A DNA stretch of 64,000 nt, taken from Drosophila persimilis (lineage: Eukaryota; Arthropoda; Insecta; Diptera; Drosophilidae). The stretch is from the NCBI RefSeq assembly GCF_003286085.1, contig NW_020825497.1:62001-126000 (forward strand). The letters are read 5' to 3'. A model generated the notes under the pieces. That model worked only from the letters and a program-made list of their open reading frames with translations. It was not told the DNA's origin and did not search any database. Positions 1 to 11,094 of the stretch are shown piece by piece. The first letter of the stretch is position 1. Every line of letters starts with the position of its first letter. The translations under genes and the position numbers were made by a program.

Positions 1-739
1 TAAGGTTCCCCCAGCCCAAACTCATCTGCAAGAAACTGCTCATATTCCCGGTCCAACGAGAGAACAAAATCTTGGACTTCAGCGACGGAGAAGTAGTAGC
101 CGAATGCGAAAATCGAGTACTCAACATCGGGAGCTGCGAACCCTACTGACGGTGAAGAGTATGTCATCCTACATACTCACAGTCGTCACCGTCATTCCCC
201 TCTGCGTCGTCTTCGGAATATTATACCGCCGCCTCGACGCAAGGGCGCCGAAGCAGAACGCCGACGCAGCACAGAGCACGGAAAACGGCCGACAACCGCC
301 GATCGCGCCGTACCGCGCCCCCCAAGTCACGACGACGTCCGCCAAACCAGGGGCCAGACTCTATCAACCGCCCCCCCCGACGAAGCAACTCACGAACACC
401 GTCCCCAGACCGCAAACAACGGTCAACAAAGTCTAGGAGACAACCCGGCGCCAAATCCAGAAGACAACCCCGGCCACGAACAACGGAAACACGAACCCAC
501 GAATGAAAAGAAAAGAAAACGCACCCGTCAGCGGGAAGGCCCGAGAACATTGTCGAAGCAACCCGAGGATCCAATTGCACCCCAGAACCGCTGACGAGGA
601 CCCCCCTCGAGGTACAACGCTGAAAGAGGAAAGAAACACTGCCGATGCGACAAAAGCCATCTCTGCAACATCAGCGTAAATCCTCATTAAATAGCGCCAC
701 CTCCGACTCTAAGGCCACCAGAAGAGATCAACCAACGCC

Positions 740-1549
740 ATGAACGCCGCACCTGAAGACCACGTCGGAACCAGCGAAGTCGTCGACCTCACGGGGAACA
801 CCGACTCGGAGCGGTCCGACGTCGACACGGACACGGGAAGCGAAACGTCGTCCGGCGACAGCACGGACGACGAAGAAGAGTACACCACGGACTCGGAAGA
901 AGAGACCCCCGAGACCAGGAGATACGACCCCCCGCCGCCATACTCCCGGCACTGCCCGCCGGGCAGCATCACTCTGCGAGGAGGGCCATCAGAACTGCCC
1001 TCGTACCAACAGTCGCAAAGAGGCAACCCACCACGCGCTCCGCGGACCCCGACCCCCTCGTACTCCCCCATGGGATGGAGATTCGACGACTATTCCGTGC
1101 CCAACGACGCCGCCCCCGATTTCCACGAGGGCATCCGTTCCGACGAAGACGCCAGCCGCCTCGCAACCGCTACTCCTGACGAAGAACCGGGCGCCGGCGA
1201 ACCAATGGAAACCGGCGACGGCGCAGAGACAACACTGCGGCGCACCCCGACGCCCGGAACACCCGAGCCACTCACTGCCGAGGACGCCACGTGCTGGACG
1301 GTGGCCCCACCAGATTGGGTAACCAACACCGTCAACCGGGCCCTACCGACATCGTTGGTCCAGGAAGTACGGCGACGACTGGAGCCGCAAGGTCGAACCC
1401 TGTTCGTCAGCTGGTGGTTCGAGCAACGGTACCGGACACACCGCCGCGCGCCCCACGCACGGGTCTTCGTGACTCTCGTCGGGGAAGAAAGGGGAGGGTG
1501 TAACGAACCCAAAAGGGTTCGCTACAACGCCTCTCCCAACACCCAATAA
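740..1549 (+). CDS. Acidic, proline-rich retroelement protein (part of fossil)
   Basis: The 269-residue frame begins ATGAACGCCGCACC. Residues about 1-60 are very acidic and rich in Ser, Thr, Asp and Glu. Residues about 60-110 are proline-rich and carry a PPPPY motif, which resembles the PPxY late-domain motifs that retroviral Gag proteins use to recruit budding machinery. The C-terminal third is less biased and ends with a Trp/Arg-rich segment that could bind nucleic acid. No CCHC knuckle, protease or polymerase motif is visible. A gag-like or accessory role is inferred only from the motif and from the position just before the LTR-like segment. The family is not recognised. Confidence 0.35.
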   Translation: MNAAPEDHVGTSEVVDLTGNTDSERSDVDTDTGSETSSGDSTDDEEEYTTDSEEETPETRRYDPPPPYSRHCPPGSITLRGGPSELPSYQQSQRGNPPRAPRTPTPSYSPMGWRFDDYSVPNDAAPDFHEGIRSDEDASRLATATPDEEPGAGEPMETGDGAETTLRRTPTPGTPEPLTAEDATCWTVAPPDWVTNTVNRALPTSLVQEVRRRLEPQGRTLFVSWWFEQRYRTHRRAPHARVFVTLVGEERGGCNEPKRVRYNASPNTQ

Positions 1550-2331
1550 AGATCCGGCCACCCCCCCTCCAAACATAACCACCGATTGACTGGCGCCGTC
1601 TTCGTAACGCTGACCCAACACCAGGTCACGCTGACTTCCACCACTCCAACCCAAGCAACCGGCCAGGCGCAGTCTTCCGGGTTCATCGGCTACAAAACGA
1701 TGACACCGCGGAAGCCCACGACGAGCCCCCAACGGCAAACCCGCCAGCTCGCCAAAACCACGAAGAGGCAGAACTGGGTCAACCCGCGACCGCCAGAACA
1801 GCGAAGTGCACCCCGACACGGAAGTGCACTTTCGAACCCGCTGACACAGCGCCCATCGGCGTATAAATAGACGCCGACTGGAAACCAGAAGACAACTTAC
1901 GCAGAGATCCGGCTCACGGTACGATCGTTGTACCGAAACTTACGCAGAGATCAGGCTCGCAGTACGATCGTTGTACCAAAACTTACGCAGAGATCAGGCT
2001 CACAGTACGGTCGTCGTACCAAAACTTACGCAGAGACCCAGCCCGCTGTACAGACGCGGTACCCGGAACCCACCAGAAGACATCAACGCCCCACTAACAA
2101 TAAGTCATTCAAACCGCTAAGAAAGATAATAAAGTGTTAAATTTGCAAAGTAAAAACACCTCGATTGCGTAAGTTCACCCCAATCAGCCGAGGCACCGAC
2201 GTCCCCCCCACCCCGAGTCCACACAGTCGTTCCATATACACGACGGTAGCAACGCCCGCCCGAGCCCCGATCCACCTCTCTACGACAGGCCGCCCTCTGA
2301 CGACGCCCTCAAGGTTCCAACACATTTCTAA
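1499..2331 (+). repeat. LTR-like terminal segment
   Basis: It starts TGTAACGAACCC and forms a short hairpin at once (GAACCC pairs with GGGTTC). It then carries a TATA-like TATAAATAG near 1862, the 43-bp repeats and an AATAAA near 2130. The end is placed between CCAACA (about 2321) and the change to unrelated sequence at about 2340. Only one copy lies in the window, so the boundaries are not proven by a partner LTR. Confidence 0.35.
1895..2066 (+). repeat. 43-bp tandem repeat, four copies
   Basis: Four head-to-tail units begin ACTTACGCAGAGA and end near GTACC. The first three are nearly identical and the fourth is diverged. Each of the first three carries a near-palindrome of the form GTACGATCGTTGTACC. 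The array starts about 30 bp after TATAAATAG, so it would lie at or just after a transcription start. Confidence 0.85.
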
Positions 2332-2395
2332 AAATTTCTTGTGAACAGACGCCTGGACGTGGCTGAGTTTACCTCAGCCTGAAATAGGATCATCA

Positions 2396-3412
2396 CAATA
2401 TATTCTTGATCAGCATCAATAGCCGAGTCGATTGAGCCATGTCTGCCTGTCCGTCTGTCCGTCCGTCCGTCTGTCCGTCTGTCCGTCCCCTTCAGCGCCT
2501 AATGCTCAAAGACTATATGAGCTAGAGCAACGATGTTTTGGATCCAGACTTCTGTGATATGTCACTGCTACAAAAATATTTCAAAACTTCGCCCCGCCCA
2601 CTTCCGCCCCCACAAAGGGCGAAAATCTGTGGCATCCTCAATTTTAAAGATACGAGAAAACCAAAAACGCAGAATCGTAGAGAATGACCATATCTTTTAG
2701 ACTGCAGAATCTGAATTGGATCGTATTATTATTATAGCCAGCATCAAGAAAACAATTTCATTTTTTCTCGCCCTGTCTCTCTCTAACACACACGTAGCAT
2801 AGGCGGCTTTGCTTAGAGTAAAACATTAGCGCCTAGATCCCAGAGACTATAAAAGCCTAGAGCAACCAAATTTGGTATCCACACTCCTAATATATCGGAC
2901 CGAGACGAGTTTGTTTCAAAATTTCGCCACATCCCCTTCCGCCCCCGCAAAGGACGAAAATCTGGGGCAACCACAAATCTCAGAGACTATTAAGTCTAGA
3001 GTAACCAAATTTGGTATCCGCACTTCTGTTAGATCTCACTATAAAACGTATATCTCAGAATTTCGACCCACCCCCTTCCGCCCCCACAAAGGACGAGAAT
3101 CTGTTGCATCCACAATATTGCAGATTCGAGAAAACTAAAAACGCAGAATCATACAGAATGACCATATCTATCCGGTTGCTGAATTTGGATCAGATCAGGT
3201 CATTTTTATAGCCAAAAGGAAGAAACCAATTTGCACTGGCTACGCAGCGCCCGACGTCACGCTCAGACTGATTTTTTGTCTCTCTCGCACACACTCTTTG
3301 TCGTGTCGCTTAATATTAGCGCCATCTGCCGGAAGAGAGCCATACTGACTTAGTATCGGGTATAACTGTAGAGTTGCGGTGTCCGCAGCAACTCATAACG
3401 TTCCCCCTCGTT
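2396..3412 (+). mobile_element. DINE-1/Helentron, 5'-truncated
   Basis: It begins inside the TATATATTCTTGATCAGC block, so the 5' terminal TATACCCGATACT is missing. It ends in the usual 3' hairpin and CCCCCTCGTT. Its middle (about 2780-2860) carries a variant block with GTAGCATAGGCGG that is otherwise seen only in the DINE at 54611-56170, so it belongs to a distinct subfamily. Confidence 0.85.
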
Positions 3413-4062
3413 GCTGATGCTGTTGTTGTTGATATTGTTGTTGCTGCGGCTGTGGGCGTTCGGTCTCCGTCTCCATCTGTTGCTGTTGCTGTTCCCTCTG
3501 CTTCTCATTTGCTTTTAAATAGCGGCGTTGCTATTGGCAGAAATGTAATTTCTTCGTCATCTGTATCCGTATCGATCGCCGTGCATCTCCGTTTGAGAGG
3601 CGATCGATCGGATGAGTCCGTTATTTGCTGCTTTGTTAAGGGGGTCAAGTGTCGTCAATTGTTGGTGTTTATATTTGTCATTTCTTTGCTGCTGCTGCTG
3701 TTGCTGGTCATTTATTTGTTGCATCTCTCTTTTTGGCTTGTGTGAATGTATGTGTACGTTTTGGTTTTGTTTCGATGCGTGTGGCGGCAAACGTTTGTTG
3801 GGCTTTAGAATAGCGGCTGGCGAGAGAGCGCAGGCGTCACTCAGTCCTGGATTTGATTGCAATGCCTGGTCGCTGGCTGTTTGGCGCGAACTCAAAGGGG
3901 CTTGGCACTTGTTGTTGTGCGAATTGATGTGCTCGTTAGTAAGTATGGCTCTCCTCCGGCAGACGGCGCTAATATTAAACGACACGACAAAGAGTGCGTG
4001 CGAGAGAGACAGAAATTCAGTCTGAGCGTGACGTCGGGCGCTGGGTAGCCACTGAAAATTGT
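3413..4062 (-). other. Captured CAG-rich segment with inverted DINE tail (unit 1)
   Basis: This 650-bp stretch lies between one DINE 3' end and the next DINE 5' end. On the plus strand it is rich in GTT/GCTG triplets. On the minus strand this reads as CAG/CAA, giving an open frame (4078-3557) with a run of seven glutamines and Ser/Asn/His-rich flanks, typical of Drosophila low-complexity coding or UTR sequence. The last part (about 3939-4052) is a reverse-complement copy of the DINE 3' region. The source gene is not recognised. Both orientations have open frames, so coding status is unproven. Confidence 0.7.
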
Positions 4063-5820
4063 TATACCCGATACTCAAAATGAGTATTGGGGTATATTAG
4101 ATTTGTGGTAAAAGTGGATGTGTGTAACGTCCAGAAGGAATCGTTTCCGACCCTATAAAGTATATATATTCTTGATCAGCATCAATAGCCGAGTCGATTG
4201 AGCCCTGTCTGTCTGTCCGTCCGTCCGTCTGTCCGTCTGTCCGTCCCCTTCAGCGCCTAATGCTCAAAGACTATAAGAGCTAGAGCAACGATGTTTTGGA
4301 TCCAGACTTCTGTGATATGTCACTGCTCCAAAAATATTTCAAAACTTTGCCCCGCCCACTTCCGCCCCCACAAAGGGCGAAAATCTGTGGCATCCACAAT
4401 TTCGACGATACGAGAAAACTAAAAACGCAGAATCGTAGAAGATGACTATATCTTCTAGAATGCAAAATCTGAACCAGATCGTATAATTATTATAGCCAGA
4501 ATCACGAAAACAATTTCACTCTTTCTCGCTCTGTCTCACTCTAACACACAGGTTTCATGGTCGGTTTTGCCAATTGCAAAATATGAGTTCAAGGATCTCA
4601 GAACCCATAAGAGCCAGAGCAACCAAATTTGGTATCCACACTCCTGTGATATCGGACCTTGACCGTTTCGTGTCCAAATTTCGCCACACCCCCTTCCGCC
4701 CCCGCAAAGGACGAAAATCTGAGGCAACCACAAATCTCAGAGACTATTAAGGCTAGTGTAACCAAATTTGGTACACACACTCCTTTAAGATGTCACTATA
4801 AAACGTATATCTCAGAATTTCGCCCCACCCCCTTCCGCCCCCACAAAGGACGAGAATCTGTTGCATCCACAATATTGCAGATTCGAGAAAACTAAAAACG
4901 CAGAATCATACAGAATGACCATATCTATCCGGTTGCTGAATTTGGATCAGATCAGGTCATTTTTATAGCCAAAAGGAAGAAACCAATTTGCACTGGCTAC
5001 GCAGCGCCCGACGTCACGCTCAGACTGATTTTTTGTCTCTCTCGCACACACTCTTTGTCGTGTCGCTTAATATTAGCGCCATCTGCCGGAAGAGAGCCAT
5101 ACTGACTTAGTATCGGGTATAACTGTAGAGTTGCGGTGTCCGCAGCAACTCATAACGTTCCCCCTCGTTGCTGATGCTGTTGTTGTTGATATTGTTGTTG
5201 CTGCGGCTGTGGGCGTTCGGTCTCCGTCTCCATCTGTTGCTGTTGCTGTTCCCTCTGCTTCTCATTTGCTTTTAAATAGCGGCGTTGCTATTGGCAGAAA
5301 TGTAATTTCTTCGTCATCTGTATCCGTATCGATCGCCGTGCATCTCCGTTTGAGAGGCGATCGATCGGATGAGTCCGTTATTTGCTGCTTTGTTAAGGGG
5401 GTCAAGTGTCGTCAATTGTTGGTGTTTATATTTGTCATTTCTTTGCTGCTGCTGCTGTTGCTGGTCATTTATTTGTTGCATCTCTCTTTTTGGCTTGTGT
5501 GAATGTATGTGTACGTTTTGGTTTTTGTTTCGATGCGTGTGGCGGCAAACGTTTGTTGGGCTTTAGAATAGCGGCTGGCGAGAGAGCGCAGGCGTCACTC
5601 AGTCCTGGATTTGATTGCAATGCCTGGTCGCTGGCTGTTTGGCGCGAACTCAAAGGGGCTTGGCACTTGTTGTTGTGCGAATTGATGTGCTCGTTAGTAA
5701 GTATGGCTCTCCTCCGGCAGACGGCGCTAATATTAAACGACACGACAAAGAGTGCGTGCGAGAGAGACAGAAAATCAGTCTGAGCGTGACGTCGGGCGCT
5801 GGGTAGCCACTGAAAATTGT
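4063..5820 (+). repeat. Array unit 2
   Basis: DINE at 4063-5169 plus captured segment at 5170-5820 (inverted DINE tail about 5697-5810). Its DINE carries the variant block seen also in the DINEs at 14183 and 21936 (AATTTCGACGATACG, about 4400-4490). This differs from units 3-6 and suggests gene conversion from, or a different founder shared with, the neighbouring array. Confidence 0.9.
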
Positions 5821-7578
5821 TATACCCGATACTCAAAATGAGTATTGGGGTATATTAGATTTGTGGTAAAAGTGGATGTGTGTAACGTCCAGAAGGAATC
5901 GTTTCCGACCCTATAAAGTATATATATTCTTGATCAGCATCAATAGCCGAGTCGATTGAGCTTTGTCTGTCTGTCCGTCCGTCCGTCTGTCCGTCTGTCC
6001 GTCCCCTTCAGCGCCTAATGCTCAAAGACTATAAGAGCTAGAGCAACGATGTTTTGGATCCAGACTTCTGTGATATGTCACTGCTCCAAAAATATTTCAA
6101 AACTTTGCCCCGCCCACTTCCGCCCCCACAAAGGGCGAAAATCTGTGGCATCCACAATTTTAAAGATACGAGAAAACAAAAAACGCAGAATCGTAGAGAA
6201 TGACCATATCTTTTAGACTGCAGAATCTGAATTGGATCGTATTACTATTATAGCCAGAATCACGAAAACAATTTCACTCTTTCTCGCTCTGTCTCACTCT
6301 AACACACAGGTTTCATGGTCGGTTTTGCCAATTGCAAAATATGAGTTCAAGGATCTCAGAACCCATAAGAGCCAGAGCAACCAAATTTGGTATCCACACT
6401 CCTGTGATATCGGACCTTGACCGTTTCGTGTCCAAATTTCGCCACACCCCCTTCCGCCCCCGCAAAGGACGAAAATCTGAGGCAACCACAAATCTCAGAG
6501 ACTATTAAGGCTAGTGTAACCAAATTTGGTACACACACTCCTTTAAGATGTCACTATAAAACGTATATCTCAGAATTTCGCCCCACCCCCTTCCGCCCCC
6601 ACAAAGGACGAGAATCTGTTGCATCCACAATATTGCAGATTCGAGAAAACTAAAAACGCAGAATCATACAGAATGACCATATCTATCCGGTTGCTGAATT
6701 TGGATCAGATCAGGTCATTTTTATAGCCAAAAGGAAGAAACCAATTTGCACTGGCTACGCAGCGCCCGACGTCACGCTCAGACTGATTTTTTGTCTCTCT
6801 CGCACACACTCTTTGTCGTGTCGCTTAATATTAGCGCCATCTGCCGGAAGAGAGCCATACTGACTTAGTATCGGGTATAACTGTAGAGTTGCGGTGTCCG
6901 CAGCAACTCATAACGTTCCCCCTCGTTGCTGATGCTGTTGTTGTTGATATTGTTGTTGCTGCGGCTGTGGGCGTTCGGTCTCCGTCTCCATCTGTTGCTG
7001 TTGCTGTTCCCTCTGCTTCTCATTTGCTTTTAAATAGCGGCGTTGCTATTGGCAGAAATGTAATTTCTTCGTCATCTGTATCCGTATCGATCGCCGTGCA
7101 TCTCCGTTTGAGAGGCGATCGATCGGATGAGTCCGTTATTTGCTGCTTTGTTAAGGGGGTCAAGTGTCGTCAATTGTTGGTGTTTATATTTGTCATTTCT
7201 TTGCTGCTGCTGCTGTTGCTGGTCATTTATTTGTTGCATCTCTCTTTTTGGCTTGTGTGAATGTATGTGTACGTTTTGGTTTTTGTTTCGATGCGTGTGG
7301 CGGCAAACGTTTGTTGGGCTTTAGAATAGCGGCTGGCGAGAGAGCGCAGGCGTCACTCAGTCCTGGATTTGATTGCAATGCCTGGTCGCTGGCTGTTTGG
7401 CGCGAACTCAAAGGGGCTTGGCACTTGTTGTTGTGCGAATTGATGTGCTCGTTAGTAAGTATGGCTCTCCTCCGGCAGACGGCGCTAATATTAAACGACA
7501 CGACAAAGAGTGCGTGCGAGAGAGACAGAAAATCAGTCTGAGCGTGACGTCGGGCGCTGGGTAGCCACTGAAAATTGT
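5821..7578 (+). repeat. Array unit 3
   Basis: DINE at 5821-6927 plus captured segment at 6928-7578. By eye it is the same as units 4-6, including the CTTTGTCTG variant at the start of the CTGTCCGT tract. Confidence 0.9.
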
Positions 7579-9336
7579 TATACCCGATACTCAAAATGAG
7601 TATTGGGGTATATTAGATTTGTGGTAAAAGTGGATGTGTGTAACGTCCAGAAGGAATCGTTTCCGACCCTATAAAGTATATATATTCTTGATCAGCATCA
7701 ATAGCCGAGTCGATTGAGCTTTGTCTGTCTGTCCGTCCGTCCGTCTGTCCGTCTGTCCGTCCCCTTCAGCGCCTAATGCTCAAAGACTATAAGAGCTAGA
7801 GCAACGATGTTTTGGATCCAGACTTCTGTGATATGTCACTGCTCCAAAAATATTTCAAAACTTTGCCCCGCCCACTTCCGCCCCCACAAAGGGCGAAAAT
7901 CTGTGGCATCCACAATTTTAAAGATACGAGAAAACAAAAAACGCAGAATCGTAGAGAATGACCATATCTTTTAGACTGCAGAATCTGAATTGGATCGTAT
8001 TACTATTATAGCCAGAATCACGAAAACAATTTCACTCTTTCTCGCTCTGTCTCACTCTAACACACAGGTTTCATGGTCGGTTTTGCCAATTGCAAAATAT
8101 GAGTTCAAGGATCTCAGAACCCATAAGAGCCAGAGCAACCAAATTTGGTATCCACACTCCTGTGATATCGGACCTTGACCGTTTCGTGTCCAAATTTCGC
8201 CACACCCCCTTCCGCCCCCGCAAAGGACGAAAATCTGAGGCAACCACAAATCTCAGAGACTATTAAGGCTAGTGTAACCAAATTTGGTACACACACTCCT
8301 TTAAGATGTCACTATAAAACGTATATCTCAGAATTTCGCCCCACCCCCTTCCGCCCCCACAAAGGACGAGAATCTGTTGCATCCACAATATTGCAGATTC
8401 GAGAAAACTAAAAACGCAGAATCATACAGAATGACCATATCTATCCGGTTGCTGAATTTGGATCAGATCAGGTCATTTTTATAGCCAAAAGGAAGAAACC
8501 AATTTGCACTGGCTACGCAGCGCCCGACGTCACGCTCAGACTGATTTTTTGTCTCTCTCGCACACACTCTTTGTCGTGTCGCTTAATATTAGCGCCATCT
8601 GCCGGAAGAGAGCCATACTGACTTAGTATCGGGTATAACTGTAGAGTTGCGGTGTCCGCAGCAACTCATAACGTTCCCCCTCGTTGCTGATGCTGTTGTT
8701 GTTGATATTGTTGTTGCTGCGGCTGTGGGCGTTCGGTCTCCGTCTCCATCTGTTGCTGTTGCTGTTCCCTCTGCTTCTCATTTGCTTTTAAATAGCGGCG
8801 TTGCTATTGGCAGAAATGTAATTTCTTCGTCATCTGTATCCGTATCGATCGCCGTGCATCTCCGTTTGAGAGGCGATCGATCGGATGAGTCCGTTATTTG
8901 CTGCTTTGTTAAGGGGGTCAAGTGTCGTCAATTGTTGGTGTTTATATTTGTCATTTCTTTGCTGCTGCTGCTGTTGCTGGTCATTTATTTGTTGCATCTC
9001 TCTTTTTGGCTTGTGTGAATGTATGTGTACGTTTTGGTTTTTGTTTCGATGCGTGTGGCGGCAAACGTTTGTTGGGCTTTAGAATAGCGGCTGGCGAGAG
9101 AGCGCAGGCGTCACTCAGTCCTGGATTTGATTGCAATGCCTGGTCGCTGGCTGTTTGGCGCGAACTCAAAGGGGCTTGGCACTTGTTGTTGTGCGAATTG
9201 ATGTGCTCGTTAGTAAGTATGGCTCTCCTCCGGCAGACGGCGCTAATATTAAACGACACGACAAAGAGTGCGTGCGAGAGAGACAGAAAATCAGTCTGAG
9301 CGTGACGTCGGGCGCTGGGTAGCCACTGAAAATTGT
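7579..9336 (+). repeat. Array unit 4
   Basis: DINE at 7579-8685 plus captured segment at 8686-9336. No difference from unit 3 was seen by eye. Confidence 0.9.
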
Positions 9337-11094
9337 TATACCCGATACTCAAAATGAGTATTGGGGTATATTAGATTTGTGGTAAAAGTGGATGTGTGTA
9401 ACGTCCAGAAGGAATCGTTTCCGACCCTATAAAGTATATATATTCTTGATCAGCATCAATAGCCGAGTCGATTGAGCTTTGTCTGTCTGTCCGTCCGTCC
9501 GTCTGTCCGTCTGTCCGTCCCCTTCAGCGCCTAATGCTCAAAGACTATAAGAGCTAGAGCAACGATGTTTTGGATCCAGACTTCTGTGATATGTCACTGC
9601 TCCAAAAATATTTCAAAACTTTGCCCCGCCCACTTCCGCCCCCACAAAGGGCGAAAATCTGTGGCATCCACAATTTTAAAGATACGAGAAAACAAAAAAC
9701 GCAGAATCGTAGAGAATGACCATATCTTTTAGACTGCAGAATCTGAATTGGATCGTATTACTATTATAGCCAGAATCACGAAAACAATTTCACTCTTTCT
9801 CGCTCTGTCTCACTCTAACACACAGGTTTCATGGTCGGTTTTGCCAATTGCAAAATATGAGTTCAAGGATCTCAGAACCCATAAGAGCCAGAGCAACCAA
9901 ATTTGGTATCCACACTCCTGTGATATCGGACCTTGACCGTTTCGTGTCCAAATTTCGCCACACCCCCTTCCGCCCCCGCAAAGGACGAAAATCTGAGGCA
10001 ACCACAAATCTCAGAGACTATTAAGGCTAGTGTAACCAAATTTGGTACACACACTCCTTTAAGATGTCACTATAAAACGTATATCTCAGAATTTCGCCCC
10101 ACCCCCTTCCGCCCCCACAAAGGACGAGAATCTGTTGCATCCACAATATTGCAGATTCGAGAAAACTAAAAACGCAGAATCATACAGAATGACCATATCT
10201 ATCCGGTTGCTGAATTTGGATCAGATCAGGTCATTTTTATAGCCAAAAGGAAGAAACCAATTTGCACTGGCTACGCAGCGCCCGACGTCACGCTCAGACT
10301 GATTTTTTGTCTCTCTCGCACACACTCTTTGTCGTGTCGCTTAATATTAGCGCCATCTGCCGGAAGAGAGCCATACTGACTTAGTATCGGGTATAACTGT
10401 AGAGTTGCGGTGTCCGCAGCAACTCATAACGTTCCCCCTCGTTGCTGATGCTGTTGTTGTTGATATTGTTGTTGCTGCGGCTGTGGGCGTTCGGTCTCCG
10501 TCTCCATCTGTTGCTGTTGCTGTTCCCTCTGCTTCTCATTTGCTTTTAAATAGCGGCGTTGCTATTGGCAGAAATGTAATTTCTTCGTCATCTGTATCCG
10601 TATCGATCGCCGTGCATCTCCGTTTGAGAGGCGATCGATCGGATGAGTCCGTTATTTGCTGCTTTGTTAAGGGGGTCAAGTGTCGTCAATTGTTGGTGTT
10701 TATATTTGTCATTTCTTTGCTGCTGCTGCTGTTGCTGGTCATTTATTTGTTGCATCTCTCTTTTTGGCTTGTGTGAATGTATGTGTACGTTTTGGTTTTT
10801 GTTTCGATGCGTGTGGCGGCAAACGTTTGTTGGGCTTTAGAATAGCGGCTGGCGAGAGAGCGCAGGCGTCACTCAGTCCTGGATTTGATTGCAATGCCTG
10901 GTCGCTGGCTGTTTGGCGCGAACTCAAAGGGGCTTGGCACTTGTTGTTGTGCGAATTGATGTGCTCGTTAGTAAGTATGGCTCTCCTCCGGCAGACGGCG
11001 CTAATATTAAACGACACGACAAAGAGTGCGTGCGAGAGAGACAGAAAATCAGTCTGAGCGTGACGTCGGGCGCTGGGTAGCCACTGAAAATTGT
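9337..11094 (+). repeat. Array unit 5
   Basis: DINE at 9337-10443 plus captured segment at 10444-11094. No difference from units 3 and 4 was seen by eye. Confidence 0.9.

Larger units (their letters stand above)
1..2331 (+). mobile_element. 3' part of an unassigned retroelement (fossil)
   Basis: The stretch is C/A-rich on the plus strand and unlike everything after 2340. It holds a long open frame (740-1549) and then an LTR-like segment. That segment starts near 1499 with TGTAACGAACCC, has a TATAAATAG box near 1862, a tandem repeat at 1895-2066 and an AATAAA near 2130, and ends about 2321-2331. The open frame followed by a TG-starting, promoter-bearing segment suggests the 3' end of an LTR retroelement with a long LTR. 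A telomere-type non-LTR element with a promoter in its 3' UTR is an alternative. No reverse transcriptase or integrase lies in the window, so the family is left open. It is incomplete on the left. Confidence 0.4.

Noticed and set aside
2441-2490. CTGTCCGT repeats as a possible CRISPR-like or regulatory array
   Set aside because: This is the known variable CTGTCCGT tract in the 5' part of DINE-1 elements; it has no spacers.
3374-3745. A 123-residue plus-strand frame repeated in all six units, ending in a leucine-rich hydrophobic stretch
   Set aside because: The hydrophobic run comes from CTG/GTT triplets, the frame begins inside the DINE 3' hairpin, and a one-base difference between units 1 and 2 changes overlapping frames without sign of selection. 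Repetition is explained by the array.
4659-4895. 78-residue frame found in almost every DINE (Pro/Lys-rich)
   Set aside because: It is a by-product of the CCGCCCCC subrepeats. DINE-1 elements are non-autonomous and known to lack coding capacity, and the frame varies between subfamilies.
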